Part shown: one piece after another, positions 14,967 through 24,924 of the stretch
How positions within the stretch are numbered: the stretch's first letter is position 1
How the letters are laid out: every line of letters starts with the position of its first letter
Program-made: the position numbers and the translations under genes
Notes under the pieces: model-generated
Database searches by the model: none
Told to the model about the DNA's origin: nothing
Seen by the model: only the letters and a program-made list of their open reading frames with translations
NCBI GenBank assembly: GCA_947365965.1
Contig: CANAZG010000013.1
Coordinates: 1 to 49,677 of the forward strand
Direction of reading: 5' to 3'
Origin: an uncultured Clostridia bacterium
GTDB taxonomy: Bacteria > Bacillota > Clostridia > Oscillospirales > Oscillospiraceae
Length of the DNA: 49,677 bases

Positions 14967-16580
14967 ATGAAAGAACGTATCATGGGCGCTCTGGAGAAAT
15001 TCTCCAAGGCCATGGTGCAGCCGCTGATGTACCTGTCTGCGGCGGGCATCCTCATTGTGGTGGGCGTGCTGCTCACCAATAAGACCATCACCGGCGTGCT
15101 GCCCTTCCTCCAGTGGGGCCCCATCCAGGCCCTGGGCCAGCTGATCTACAACTCCGTGATGGGCATCATCAACAACCTCAGCGTGGTCTTTGTCATCGGC
15201 ATCCCCGCCGCACTGGCCAAGAACGAGAAGCATAAGGCCGCCCTCATCGGCTTTATGACCTACCTCATGTACCTCATCAGCTCCAACACCCTGCTCACCC
15301 TCACCGGCTCCCTGGCCGAGGAGGCCCCCATGCTGGGCCTGTTCGGCACCGGCCAGGCCAAGATCCTGGGCGTGCAGTGCGTGGACATGGGCGTGTTCGG
15401 CGGCATCATCCTGGGCTGCCTGGTGGGCTACGTGTTCAACCGCACCTATCAGAAGCGCTTCAAGGGCGCATTGCAGATCTACTCCGGCGCAAACTTCACG
15501 CTCATCTGCCTGGTCTTTGTGGCCATCCTCTTCGCCCTGCTTGCCAACAACATCTGGCCCGTGGTTCAGGGCTGGATCAGCGCCCTGGGCGGCGTCATCA
15601 AGGACACCGGCGCCTTCGGCATCTTCCTCTACGGCTTCCTGGAGCGGCTGCTGCTGCCCACCGGCCTGCACCATCTGGTATACACCCCCTTCCAGTTCTC
15701 CGACATGGGCGGCGTGCTCCAGATGGGCGAGACCACCATTGTGGGCGCTTACCCCATCGTCATGGCCGAGATGAACATGCCCATCGAGCGCTTCTCCGAC
15801 AGCATCTACTATATGTCCATCGGCTTCACCAAGATGTTCGGCTATATCGGCATCGGCGGCGCGTTCATCTACACCGCCTATCCGGAGAACCGCAAGCGGG
15901 TGGCTTCCACCATCATTCCCCTGGTCATCACCGCCTCTCTGGCCTCCATCACCGAGCCCATTGACTTCATGTTCATCTTTGCCGCGCCCCTGCTCTACTT
16001 CCTCCATGCGGTCATCGCCGGCACCTTCATGGCCCTTCTCAAGATTCTGGACGTGACCGCCCTGTGGAACGCCAACCTGCTCACCAGCGTCATCACCAAC
16101 ATCGCCAACGCCGACAAGACCCATCGGATGCCCCTCATGTTCGTGCTGGGCGCGCTCCAGATTCTGGTCTACTTTGTGGTGTTCAGCTTCCTCATCAAGA
16201 AGTTCAACTACCACACCCCCGGCCGTGAGGGCGATCCCGCCGGCGCTGGGGCCGCCGCGCCCGCCAAGGCCGCGCCCGCCAAGACTGTCAAGGCGGCTCC
16301 CGCCGCCTCCGCTCCCGCCGGCGCCATCGCCCTGGACGGCGGCGGCACGGCCCTGGACATCATTGAGGGCCTGGGCGGCAAGGCCAACATCAACACCGTG
16401 GAGAACTGCATCACCCGTCTGCGGGTGAACCTGAAGGACCCCAGCCTCATTCGCGAGGACCTCATCAACCGCACCCAGAACCGGGGCATCGTGAAGAAAC
16501 AGAGCGATGTGCAGATCATCTATGGCCTTCAGGTGGCGGACGTGCGCCGGGCCGTGGAGGAGCAGCTGGAGAAGCTGTAA
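14967..16580 (+). CDS. PTS transporter EIICB, glucose/alpha-glucoside family
   Basis: A 537-aa fused permease. EIIC occupies roughly residues 1-410 with about ten membrane segments and the family motif GLHHLVYTPFQF, plus ITEPIDFMF near the substrate site. A flexible Ala/Pro-rich linker (about 412-452) connects to an EIIB domain whose phosphorylated Cys is C481 in NCITRLRV. It imports a sugar while phosphorylating it. There is no EIIA domain, so EIIA must come from elsewhere in the genome. The downstream GH4 enzyme with a CDMP motif points to maltose or another alpha-glucoside as substrate. SD GAAGGAG precedes the ATG. The gene is separated from the antiterminator gene by the MITE-like element. 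Confidence 0.93.
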   Translation: MKERIMGALEKFSKAMVQPLMYLSAAGILIVVGVLLTNKTITGVLPFLQWGPIQALGQLIYNSVMGIINNLSVVFVIGIPAALAKNEKHKAALIGFMTYLMYLISSNTLLTLTGSLAEEAPMLGLFGTGQAKILGVQCVDMGVFGGIILGCLVGYVFNRTYQKRFKGALQIYSGANFTLICLVFVAILFALLANNIWPVVQGWISALGGVIKDTGAFGIFLYGFLERLLLPTGLHHLVYTPFQFSDMGGVLQMGETTIVGAYPIVMAEMNMPIERFSDSIYYMSIGFTKMFGYIGIGGAFIYTAYPENRKRVASTIIPLVITASLASITEPIDFMFIFAAPLLYFLHAVIAGTFMALLKILDVTALWNANLLTSVITNIANADKTHRMPLMFVLGALQILVYFVVFSFLIKKFNYHTPGREGDPAGAGAAAPAKAAPAKTVKAAPAASAPAGAIALDGGGTALDIIEGLGGKANINTVENCITRLRVNLKDPSLIREDLINRTQNRGIVKKQSDVQIIYGLQVADVRRAVEEQLEKL

Positions 16581-16642
16581 AAGCGCCGGAATTTTCCCCT
16601 TGAAATCAAAGGAAACATCTTGCTGAGAAAGGAATTACGACT

Positions 16643-18004
16643 ATGATTATCACTCTGGTAGGCGGCGGCAGCACCTTTACCCCGGGCATCGTCAAATCCA
16701 TTGCCCTGCGCCGGGAGGAGCTGGACGTAAACGAGGTTCGCCTGTTTGACATCGACAAGGAGCGTCAGGACAAGGTGGCCGTGGTGGTGGACTGGATCCT
16801 CCACCAGGAGCTCAAGTGCGACATCAAGCTCACCGTCACCAACGATCCGGAGACCGCCTACACCGACGCCTCCTTCATCTTCGCCCAGATGCGGGTGGGC
16901 AAGTACGCCATGCGGGAGCAGGACGAGAAGATCTCCCTGCGCCACGGCTGCGTGGGCCAGGAGACCTGCGGCTGCGGCGGCATGGCCTACGGCATGCGCA
17001 CCATCTTCCCCATGATGCAGGTCATTGACGATGCGGCCAAGTACGCCAAGCCGGACCACTGGATCCTCAACTACTCCAACCCCGCCTCCATCGTCTCTGA
17101 GGCCTGCCGCCGCCTGCGACCCAATGCCCGGATCATCAACATCTGCGATATGCCCATTGCCATCATCGACGTGGTGGCTGCCGCCATGGGCATCGAGAAC
17201 AAGAAGGAAATTGTCTACGACTACTACGGCCTGAACCACTTCGGCTGGTTCACCGCCATTGAGCACAACGGCAAGGACATCATGCCTGAGCTGCGCGCCT
17301 ATATCAAGGAGCACGAGATTCTCCTGCCTGCGGCCTACCTCAAGGACAAGGCCGCCCTGGCCCCCAATAACAGCAAGGGCAACCGCCACGCCAAGGGCAG
17401 CTGGTACTATGTGTGGAAGGGCGTGTATGAGATCATGGAGAACTTCCCAGATACCCTGCCCAACACCTACCTGAACTACTACCTCCAGCAGAAGGAGTTT
17501 GTGGAGCACTCCGATCCCACCCACACCCGGGCCAACGAGGTCATGGAGACCCGGGAGAAGAACCTCTTCGAGGGCATTGACCACTATCTGGCCACCGGCG
17601 TGGTGGACGAGAACGTGTTCTATGCCGGCAGCCACGGCGACTGGATCGCGGATCTGGCCATCGCCCTGAAGAACGACACCAAGGCCCGCTTCCTGGTCAT
17701 TACCGAGAACCGGGGGGCCCTGCCCAACATGCCCTACGACGCCATGGTGGAGGTGCCCGCCTATATCGGCAAGAACGGGCCCGAGGTCATTGCCCAGGAT
17801 CCCATCCCCCTGTTCCAGCAGGGCCTCATGATGCAGCAGCTGACCTGCGAAAAGCTGCTGGTGGAGGGCTGCATCGAGGGCAGCTACGAGAAGGTGCTCC
17901 AGGCGTTCACCCTCAACAAGACCGTGCCCAGCATGAAGGTGGCCAAGGAGGTCCTGGACGATATGATCGAGGCCAACAAGGAGTTCTGGCCCGAGCTGAA
18001 GTGA
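16643..18004 (+). CDS. GH4 6-phospho-alpha-glucosidase
   Basis: A 453-aa enzyme of glycoside hydrolase family 4, which uses NAD+ and a divalent metal and works by an oxidation-elimination mechanism. The N-terminal Rossmann loop is VGGGSTFTPG. NYSNPASI, the metal ligand C168 in CDMPIAI, and H199 in GLNHFGWF are the family's active-site elements. CDMP rather than CNVP favours the alpha-glucoside branch (GlvA/MalH/AglB type) over 6-phospho-beta-glucosidases. It would split the 6-phospho-disaccharide delivered by EIICB into glucose 6-phosphate and glucose. It lies 62 bases downstream of the permease in the same operon and ends 3 bases from a convergent gene, with no terminator between them. Confidence 0.94.
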   Translation: MIITLVGGGSTFTPGIVKSIALRREELDVNEVRLFDIDKERQDKVAVVVDWILHQELKCDIKLTVTNDPETAYTDASFIFAQMRVGKYAMREQDEKISLRHGCVGQETCGCGGMAYGMRTIFPMMQVIDDAAKYAKPDHWILNYSNPASIVSEACRRLRPNARIINICDMPIAIIDVVAAAMGIENKKEIVYDYYGLNHFGWFTAIEHNGKDIMPELRAYIKEHEILLPAAYLKDKAALAPNNSKGNRHAKGSWYYVWKGVYEIMENFPDTLPNTYLNYYLQQKEFVEHSDPTHTRANEVMETREKNLFEGIDHYLATGVVDENVFYAGSHGDWIADLAIALKNDTKARFLVITENRGALPNMPYDAMVEVPAYIGKNGPEVIAQDPIPLFQQGLMMQQLTCEKLLVEGCIEGSYEKVLQAFTLNKTVPSMKVAKEVLDDMIEANKEFWPELK

Positions 18005-18007
18005 TCT

Positions 18008-18355
18008 CTATAGGGGACCGTGGTCCGGCTTCGTCTCCGCGTACCAGAGGTTCCAGTAGAAGGAGTAGGTCCTGTAGCTGATCTCGTCCCCGCATAAAAT
18101 TGTCAGGCTTTCCACCTCCGGGTGGTCGTAGAGGATATCTGCGGCCACCCGGAGTACTGCTTGGGCCGCCTGGTCCAGGTCAATGCCCATAGTCGCTTCA
18201 CTGTTGAAGCAGGAGAGCTTCAGCGCCCGCTCCCCGTGGTCCAGAGCCCAGAGGAGGCCGCTCCGGTACCAGGTCGCCAGATCCTCCGCCGAGGCCAGAT
18301 AGATGAGGGGCATGGGCAGGTGGTCCTGCTGTTGGATTCGTACCTTTTCTGTCAT
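18008..18355 (-). CDS. Small unknown protein, 115 aa, faintly macro-domain-like
   Basis: No firm family assignment. AAAAAGGAG lies 7 bases before the ATG, which supports a real gene on this strand. The protein is soluble. The second half, with GIDLDQAAQAVLRVAADIL and ESLTILCGDEISYRTYSFY, has the order of elements seen at the end of macro domains (regular helix after a GxYG-like turn, then a strand reading V.lvcFD), but the ADP-ribose-binding loops are not visible, so that relation is only a suspicion. It converges on the GH4 gene with a 3-base gap. Confidence 0.6.
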   Translation of the reverse strand: MTEKVRIQQQDHLPMPLIYLASAEDLATWYRSGLLWALDHGERALKLSCFNSEATMGIDLDQAAQAVLRVAADILYDHPEVESLTILCGDEISYRTYSFYWNLWYAETKPDHGPL

Positions 18356-18415
18356 ATGCTGTCTCCTTTTTACAGAATGTTCATAGCTTGTTCACCGCTG
18401 GGACACTTCCCCGGC

Positions 18416-18444
18416 TTGAGCCCGGGGCGGAAATCTGGTATACT
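18416..18444 (+). promoter_or_regulatory. Promoter of the TIM-barrel gene
   Basis: TTGAGC, 17 bases, TATACT; the start codon is 36 bases downstream. The 125-base gap 18356-18480 is shared with the divergent small gene. Confidence 0.78.
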
Positions 18445-18480
18445 GGAGGAAACCACAGCCAAAAGGGAGAGGAGGCCCCT

Positions 18481-19158
18481 ATGCAGAAGAATGTACCGAC
18501 TTACAACGGCACCCTGCGCAGCCATCAGGTGGAGGTCCCCACCTGTATTTCTGAGTGCAGCGGCATCCGCATCTTTGGCCGGCGGATCAAATCCCTGGTC
18601 TTTTCCACCGACGTGGCCATCATCAAGAACGTGAACGCCGACGCCATCATCGCCGTCTATCCCTTCACCCCCCAGCCCATCATCGCCCAGGCCATCATCA
18701 ACGTCTCAGATGTGCCTGTGTTCGTGGGGGTGGGCGGCGGCGTGACCAACGGGCCCCGGTCCGTGCGTCTGGCGGCCTATGCCGAGCACCAGGGGGCCTT
18801 TGGCGTGGTGGTCAACGCCCCCCTGGCGGACCAGACCATCTTCCAGATCAAAAACGTGGTGGACATCCCCGTGATCGCCACCATCGTCTCCGCCAAGATG
18901 GACGTGGCCCGGCGGATCGCCAGCGGCGCGGATATCCTCAACGTGTCCGGCGCGGCGGAGACCCCGGCCATTGTCCGCCACATCCGGGAGCAGTTCCCGG
19001 ACATCCCCATCATCGCCACCGGCGGCCCCACGGAGGAGAGCATCCTGGAGACCATCCGGGCAGGGGCCAACGCCATCACCTACACCCCGCCCACCAACGG
19101 CTCCCTCTTCGCCGAGAGTATGCGCCGCTACCGGAATACCTACGGGGCGGAGGACTGA
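18481..19158 (+). CDS. TIM-barrel 'hydrolase' family protein, function unknown
   Basis: A 225-aa protein resembling small ribulose-phosphate-binding-barrel proteins annotated only as hydrolases in Firmicutes. Alternating strand/helix repeats are visible (DAIIAVYPF, PVFVGVGGG, AFGVVVNAPL, VIATIVSAKMDVARRIASG, ILNVSGAAE, PIIATGGPTEES, ANAITYTPP). The GVGGG and ATGGP turns are typical phosphate-binding loops of such barrels. The substrate is unknown. The ATG follows GGGAGAGGAGG. It has its own promoter and terminator and is thus a single-gene unit between the PTS and serine dehydratase operons. Confidence 0.8.
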   Translation: MQKNVPTYNGTLRSHQVEVPTCISECSGIRIFGRRIKSLVFSTDVAIIKNVNADAIIAVYPFTPQPIIAQAIINVSDVPVFVGVGGGVTNGPRSVRLAAYAEHQGAFGVVVNAPLADQTIFQIKNVVDIPVIATIVSAKMDVARRIASGADILNVSGAAETPAIVRHIREQFPDIPIIATGGPTEESILETIRAGANAITYTPPTNGSLFAESMRRYRNTYGAED

Positions 19159-19211
19159 GCGCCGCGCTTCCAGCATATGCCCTTTGGACGCCGGAAACGC
19201 CCAAGGGCCTG

Positions 19212-19239
19212 AAGGCTCCCTCGCTGAGGGGGCCTTTTT
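19212..19239 (+). terminator. Rho-independent terminator
   Basis: AAGGCTCCCTC-GCT-GAGGGGGCC followed by TTTTT, 53 bases after the stop of the TIM-barrel gene. Confidence 0.88.
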
Positions 19240-19334
19240 CATGCCTATGCGCGCTTCTGCCGGATCTCCTCAGAGCACCCCTCTCTATGATAGCCAGCCC
19301 GGGGGCAAAATGCAAGAAGAATGTCCGGCGGCGG

Positions 19335-19363
19335 TTGCCATTGCCGGGGAAATATGATATGAT
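19335..19363 (+). promoter_or_regulatory. Promoter of sdaAB-sdaAA
   Basis: TTGCCA, 17 bases, TATGAT; the first start codon is 37 bases downstream. Confidence 0.82.
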
Positions 19364-19400
19364 GTCTGCACTACAGGAAGAAAGAGAGGCAGAGCCGATC

Positions 19401-20066
19401 ATGATCGACGTATTTGACATCATGGGGCCTATCATGGTGGGACCCTCCAGCTCCCACACGGCGGGCGCGGTCCGCATCGGCCGCATGGCCCGGACCCTTC
19501 TGGGGGAGGAGCCGGTCTCCGCCGCGCTCCACCTCCACGGCTCCTTCGCCGAGACCGGGGTGGGCCACGGCACCGACAAGGCCCTCATTGCCGGGCTGCT
19601 GGGCCTGTCGCCGGACGACATGGACATCCCCAGCAGCTTTGAGATCGCGGCCGACCGGGGGATGAAGTTCTCCTTTGACGAGACAGACCTGCGGGACGCC
19701 CACCCCAACAGCGTGAAGATGGAGGTCGTCGGCGCGTCCGGACACCGCCTGAAGATGCAGGCCAGCTCCACCGGCGGCGGGCGGATCCGGGTGGATAAGC
19801 TGGACGGCGTGTATGTCAGCTTTTCCGGGGACTACCACACCCTGATCGTCCAGCACATGGACAACCAGGGGAATCTGGCCAACGTGACCAACGCCCTGGC
19901 CCTGGCCCGGGTGAACGTGGCCAACATGAGCCTGCACCGCAGCAGCAAGGGCGGCAATGTGATGATGATTATTGAGACCGATGACCCCATGCCCGACGCC
20001 ATTGTGGAGCTGATCGAAAAGCAGCCGGGCATCTTGCAGGTCATCCACTACAGGAGGGAGAGCTGA
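19401..20066 (+). CDS. sdaAB: L-serine dehydratase, Fe-S dependent, beta subunit
   Basis: A 221-aa subunit of the two-component Clostridium/Bacillus-type L-serine dehydratase, which deaminates L-serine to pyruvate and ammonia. The N-terminus FDIMGPIMVGPSSSHTAGA is the family signature (the SSSHT segment is near the active site). The C-terminal 70 residues form an ACT-like domain (VQHMDNQGNLANVTNALA...) that probably senses serine. The start codon is the ATG before IDVFDIMG, preceded by a modest GAGAGG. It is followed with one intervening base by sdaAA. Confidence 0.95.
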   Translation: MIDVFDIMGPIMVGPSSSHTAGAVRIGRMARTLLGEEPVSAALHLHGSFAETGVGHGTDKALIAGLLGLSPDDMDIPSSFEIAADRGMKFSFDETDLRDAHPNSVKMEVVGASGHRLKMQASSTGGGRIRVDKLDGVYVSFSGDYHTLIVQHMDNQGNLANVTNALALARVNVANMSLHRSSKGGNVMMIIETDDPMPDAIVELIEKQPGILQVIHYRRES

Positions 20067-20067
20067 G

Positions 20068-21015
20068 ATGAATCTGGATTCCATGCAGGAGATTGTCGCC
20101 GCCGTCCGGCGGGAGGGCAAGCCCTTCTGGGAGATCATCCTGGAGACGGATATGGTCAACCGGGGCGTGTCCCGGGGCAACTCCCTGGAGAAGATGTCCC
20201 GGACCTGGCACACCATGAAGGAGGCCTCCGAGGTCTACACCGGGGACCGGCGGAGCCTCAGCGGCCTCTCCGGCGGCCAGGGCAAGCAGATGCGGGACTA
20301 CGCGGCCAGCAGCGCCCCCATTGGCGGGGAGTTCATCGCTCAGGTGATTGCCGAGGCCCTTTCCATGGGGGAGAGCAACGCCTGTATGCGCCGGATCGTG
20401 GCCGCCCCCACCGCCGGGGCCTGCGGGGTGATGCCGGCGGTGCTGGTGCCCCTCTACTGGCGGGAGAACCTCTCCGAGGACAAGATGCTGGAGGCCATGT
20501 TCACCGCCAGCGGCATCGGCGCGGTGATCGCCTACCGGGCCTGCATCTCCGGCGCGGCCGGCGGCTGTCAGGCGGAGATCGGCAGCGCCTCCGCCATGGC
20601 GGCAGGGGCCCTGGTCCATCTGAAGGGGGGCAAGGAGGAGCAGATCTGCCACGCGGTGGCCATGGCTTTGAAGAATCTCATGGGTCTGGCCTGTGACCCG
20701 GTGGCCGGTCTGGTGGAGGTACCCTGCGTCAAGCGCAATGTCATCGGCGCCATGAATGCCGTGGCCGCTGCGGACATGGCCCTGGCGGGGATCGAGAGCC
20801 GCATCCCTGTGGACGAGGTCATCGACGCCATGGGCGAGGTGGGCCGCCGTCTGCCGGTGGAGCTGCGGGAGACCGCCCTGGGCGGGCTGGCCGCCACACC
20901 CACCGGGCGGGCGGTCAAGGAGAGGATGGCCGCCGGTCAGAAAAAGCAGCGGACCCTGACCATCAAGGACGCCCGCTGGAAGCTGGAGAAGCAGGAGGCA
21001 GGCCAAGAGGGTTGA
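20068..21015 (+). CDS. sdaAA: L-serine dehydratase, Fe-S dependent, alpha subunit
   Basis: A 315-aa catalytic subunit carrying the labile 4Fe-4S cluster. Candidate ligand cysteines lie in PTAGACGVMP, CISGAAGGCQ and CDPVAGLVEVPC, as in other SdaAA proteins. SGLSGGQGKQM and MGLACDPVAG are strongly conserved family segments. SD CAGGAGGGAG lies at the end of sdaAB, so translation is coupled. Product pyruvate would feed PFOR, encoded at the start of this window. The end of the gene is followed by a region with a terminator hairpin oriented for the opposite strand. Confidence 0.96.
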   Translation: MNLDSMQEIVAAVRREGKPFWEIILETDMVNRGVSRGNSLEKMSRTWHTMKEASEVYTGDRRSLSGLSGGQGKQMRDYAASSAPIGGEFIAQVIAEALSMGESNACMRRIVAAPTAGACGVMPAVLVPLYWRENLSEDKMLEAMFTASGIGAVIAYRACISGAAGGCQAEIGSASAMAAGALVHLKGGKEEQICHAVAMALKNLMGLACDPVAGLVEVPCVKRNVIGAMNAVAAADMALAGIESRIPVDEVIDAMGEVGRRLPVELRETALGGLAATPTGRAVKERMAAGQKKQRTLTIKDARWKLEKQEAGQEG

Positions 21016-21078
21016 GCTTCCTCAAAGGGATCCCCGAACAGCCCGCCCCGGAGGACGGGCCTGCACAAAAAAGAAAGA

Positions 21079-21111
21079 GAGGGCGCAGGCGGCTGAGCCG
21101 TCTGCGCCCTC
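21079..21111 (-). terminator. Terminator of the DJ-1-like gene
   Basis: A 15-bp stem (GAGGGCGCAGGCGGC / GCCGTCTGCGCCCTC, one G-T pair) with loop TGA; on the minus strand it is followed by TCTCTTTCTTTTTT. It may also stop sdaAA transcription, but the plus-side tail lacks Ts. Confidence 0.85.
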
Positions 21112-21137
21112 CTGGCGATTCCCAGGCAAAGGGGCCC

Positions 21138-21788
21138 TCAGGGCTGGGGCCGGTCCCCCCGGGCGGAGGGCAGGGATTCCATCAGTGCAAAGAAGGATTC
21201 CGGTCGGCCGGTGCGGAAATACTCGTACCACGCCTCCAGGGTACTGGCCTCAAAAACCTCCAAGCGCGCAATGATCTGCTTCGCCCACAGCAGGGAGCCG
21301 GTGGAGCCCGCCGTAATCAGGCTGCCGTCCGCCACAGAGGGCGCGTCGACATAGAAGTCCTGCCCACGGTAGCGGGGGCAGACCATCTCCAGAAAGCCCG
21401 CCCCGTTGCTGGTGTGGGGACGGTCGTCCAGCAGCCCGCAGCCCGCGAGGGCGGCGGTTGCGCCGCAGATGGCGCACACCGTTGCGCCGGCGGAGAGGAG
21501 CTCCCCGGCTTTCTCCAGAATCGCGCTGTGCCGGGGGTCACTCCAGGTTTCCGCGCCGGGCAGGAGCAGCACGCTGGTTTCCACTGGGGCAATATCCTCC
21601 ACCAGACAGTCCGGCAGGACGGTCAGGCCGCCCATGGTATGGATGGGCTCCCTGGCGATGCCCACGGTTTGGAGGGATACGCCCTGGGCGTCCCGCTTGA
21701 AAAACCGGCCGGAGTGGAGCTCCGAGCTGACGTGGCCCAGCTCCCAGTCCGCCATTGTGTCCAGCACATAGACATATACGTTCCGCAT
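21138..21788 (-). CDS. DJ-1/PfpI family protein
   Basis: A 216-aa protein. The start at 21788 (MRNVYVYVLDTMADWE) was chosen because TGGAGGA lies 6-7 bases upstream; an extension to 21866 has no such site. The nucleophile elbow is TVCAICGATAAL, with the Cys at the tip, and the preceding VLLLPGAETW supplies the usual strand with an acidic residue. Relatives include deglycase-like, amidotransferase-like and transcriptional-regulator-like proteins (YdeA group); the activity of this one is unknown. It is divergent from a WYL-domain regulator 102 bases away, which probably controls it. Confidence 0.88.
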   Translation of the reverse strand: MRNVYVYVLDTMADWELGHVSSELHSGRFFKRDAQGVSLQTVGIAREPIHTMGGLTVLPDCLVEDIAPVETSVLLLPGAETWSDPRHSAILEKAGELLSAGATVCAICGATAALAGCGLLDDRPHTSNGAGFLEMVCPRYRGQDFYVDAPSVADGSLITAGSTGSLLWAKQIIARLEVFEASTLEAWYEYFRTGRPESFFALMESLPSARGDRPQP

Positions 21789-21890
21789 ACAGTTCCTCCA
21801 TTTCAGGTTTTGTTGATTCATCAGCGCATTTATTGTACCATGTGATTGTTGACAGCAGTATGGCAATAATTCGAAAGAGGAGGCGGCAGG

Positions 21891-22835
21891 ATGAAAATTG
21901 ACAGGCTTGTGAGTATGGTGATGGTCCTCCTTGATAAACAGCGGGTCAGCGCCCGGGAGCTGGCGGACCGATTTGAGGTCTCGCTTCGCACCGTCTACCG
22001 GGATATGGAGGCCATCGGCATGGCGGGGATTCCCGTCCGCTCAACGCCGGGGACAGGCGGCGGCTTTGAAATCATGCCGGAGTACAAGCTGGACAAAAAG
22101 GTCTTTTCCGCCCAGGAGATCTCCGCCCTTTTAATGGGCCTCTCCAGCCTTTCCGGCATGATCCGGGAGGAGGAGCTGGCGCACGCCCTTGCGAAGGTCA
22201 GAAGCTTTATTCCCGCCGGCAGGGCGGAGGAGATTGCATGTAAGGTCAATCAGATCCGTATCGACGTCAGCCCCTGGATGGGCGGCGGCCATATCCAGCC
22301 CCGTTTGGAGCGGATTCAAGCCGCCATGCAGGAGAGCAGGCTGCTGACCTTTGCGTATATCGCCCACCACGGGGCGGAGACCTCCCGGACTGTGGAGCCC
22401 TGTCAGCTTGTGCTGAAGGGAAGCCGCTGGTACCTCCATGGGTACTGCCGGGGGAGAGAGGATTTTCGGCTGTTCCGGGTGTCCCGCATGTGGAATCTGC
22501 AAATGGAGGAGGAGATTTTCGCGCCACGGGCGCATCAAAGGCCCCAGCTGGATTTTGAGGAGATGGGGGCTGCCATGCAGACAAGGATTACCCTCCGCAT
22601 TCATTCCTCCGTCATGGACCGGGTCCTCGATTTCTGCCGCTATGAGGACTTTTCACCGGACGGGGCGGAGCACTACCTGGTTTTGTTCCCCTTCATCGAG
22701 AACGAATACTATTACGATATTCTCCTGGGCTTCGGCCGTCGGTGCGAGTGCCTGGCGCCGCCCCATGTCCGCAGGGAGTTAAAGCGGAGAATACAGGATA
22801 TGGCCGCCATATACGAGGGTCATGGCGCGGAGTAA
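21891..22835 (+). CDS. WYL-domain transcriptional regulator (YafY/DeoR-like HTH)
   Basis: A 314-aa regulator. The N-terminal helix-turn-helix (about 5-60) reads RVSARELADRFEVSLRTVYRD, and the WYL domain (about 140-225) contains the SRWYLHGYCRGREDFRLFR segment from which the name derives; a C-terminal extension WCX-like region follows. WYL domains bind ligands or nucleic acids and are frequent in repressors of stress or defence genes. SD AAGAGGAGG precedes the ATG. It is divergent from the DJ-1-like gene, so an autoregulated divergent pair is likely. Codon usage is slightly less G/C-biased than in neighbours. Confidence 0.9.
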   Translation: MKIDRLVSMVMVLLDKQRVSARELADRFEVSLRTVYRDMEAIGMAGIPVRSTPGTGGGFEIMPEYKLDKKVFSAQEISALLMGLSSLSGMIREEELAHALAKVRSFIPAGRAEEIACKVNQIRIDVSPWMGGGHIQPRLERIQAAMQESRLLTFAYIAHHGAETSRTVEPCQLVLKGSRWYLHGYCRGREDFRLFRVSRMWNLQMEEEIFAPRAHQRPQLDFEEMGAAMQTRITLRIHSSVMDRVLDFCRYEDFSPDGAEHYLVLFPFIENEYYYDILLGFGRRCECLAPPHVRRELKRRIQDMAAIYEGHGAE

Positions 22836-22840
22836 ACGAA

Positions 22841-22870
22841 GAACCGGCGCAGCCGAAGCCGCGCCGGTTC
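22841..22870. terminator. Hairpin between convergent WYL and ABC genes
   Basis: GAACCGGCGC and GCGCCGGTTC form a perfect 10-bp stem with a 10-base loop, 6 bases after the regulator's stop. No strong T-tract on either side, so its strength is doubtful. Confidence 0.5.
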
Positions 22871-22933
22871 CCGAAAGTTCTTCTGTGGGGCTTGATGCGT
22901 GCGCCCCGAGGGCCGGCCCTTTTCCGAAAGGGG

Positions 22934-24102
22934 TTACCGGCCGAAGATGATCTTCTCGCTGTTGAACATCCGGGTCAGGATAAACACGCCCAGCAAAGTG
23001 GCCGCGCCGTTGACTGCGGCAGTCACCGCCACACCGGAGCCCAGCACGCTGAAGGAGAAGATCCCCACAATGCACTGTACGCTGTTGTACAGGGGAATCG
23101 CGTACATTGCCAGGTTCTGGGACGCGCCGCCGCCGAACATGCCGGTGATGCCCAGCACCATCACCAGGATCATCAGGGGCACGGCGTAGGACTGGGCCTC
23201 CTTTACCGTCCTGGCAAAGGCGGAGAGCAGGGCCACCAGCGTCACCAGCAGCAGCACGGTGGACAGGATCACCGCCGCCAGCAGCAGGTATTCCCGTATG
23301 CCGTAGATGGCCGCGTCCATCTCCCCGGCCGCGCCGCCCATAAGCTTGGGCAGGGCCAGGATGGTCCCCAGGGCGCTGGAGGCGCCGGAGAGCACGGTGA
23401 TGACTGCCAGGGCCAGAATCTTCCCCACCGCGATGTCGCTGCGGCGGATGGGCGTGACCAGCATGGTGGCAATGGTGCCCCGCTCCTTCTCCCCGGCAAT
23501 GGACTCCGGGGCCACGGCGGAACAGCCGGAGTAGAGGAAGATCATCAGCAGCATGGGCATCATCATGGCAAAGAAGGCCCCGGTGCTGTCCTCCGCTGTG
23601 GCCAGATCGTAGCCGCCCTCCCCGGCGTTCACATCGAATTTGTTGGCCAGCAGAGACTCGTAGCTGTCCAGCAGGCCGGTGAAGGTCATGTAGGCGGACT
23701 GGGAGGTGGTGGAGACGGAGTTGTAGTACACCTCTACCAGGGGAGCCGGCTCCCCGGAGGCCACATTGTAGTCCGCCACCGCCTGGTCAAAGGCCTCCGG
23801 GAACACCACCAGCAGATCCAGCTCCTGCTCCGTCACCAGAGCCTTAGCCGCTGGCAGATCCGCCTCGCTCCCCTCCGTCAGGGCCATGCCGGCGCTGTCC
23901 GCCGCCGCGGCGATGGACTGCGGCAGGCGGACGGCCTGGATGCTGGCGTCCTCCGCCACGCCGAAGACGCTGCCCATAGCTGTGCCCATGAAGCTGTAGA
24001 GCACATAGATCAGCACGCCCGGCAGCAGAACGCCGGCCACGGTCCGCTTGTCGCCGAAGAAGCGGGCCAGCTCCTTTTTCATGATGGTGAGAATGCCGCT
24101 TT

Positions 24103-24106
<4 letters not shown>
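22934..24106 (-). CDS. ABC transporter permease, NatB/ABC-2 type
   Basis: A 390-aa membrane protein. One membrane segment lies near residues 20-42, a large extracytoplasmic domain follows (about 43-175), and five further segments lie between about 180 and 385. IAGEKERGTIATMLVTPIRRSD is the signature of ABC-2 exporters (YhaP/NatB). It forms the membrane part of an exporter with the ATPase encoded just upstream; the ATG overlaps that gene's stop by 4 bases. Known relatives pump sodium or expel antimicrobial peptides and lipid-like drugs. The substrate here is not known. Confidence 0.9.
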
Positions 24107-24879
<773 letters not shown>

Positions 24880-24924
24880 GGTACCTCCTTGGTTTGGGAT
24901 GAATGATCGGACTTGGATGGCTCA

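Noticed and set aside
19159..19400. Small gene between the TIM-barrel gene and sdaAB
   Set aside because: The interval holds a terminator and a promoter; no frame with an SD site is present.
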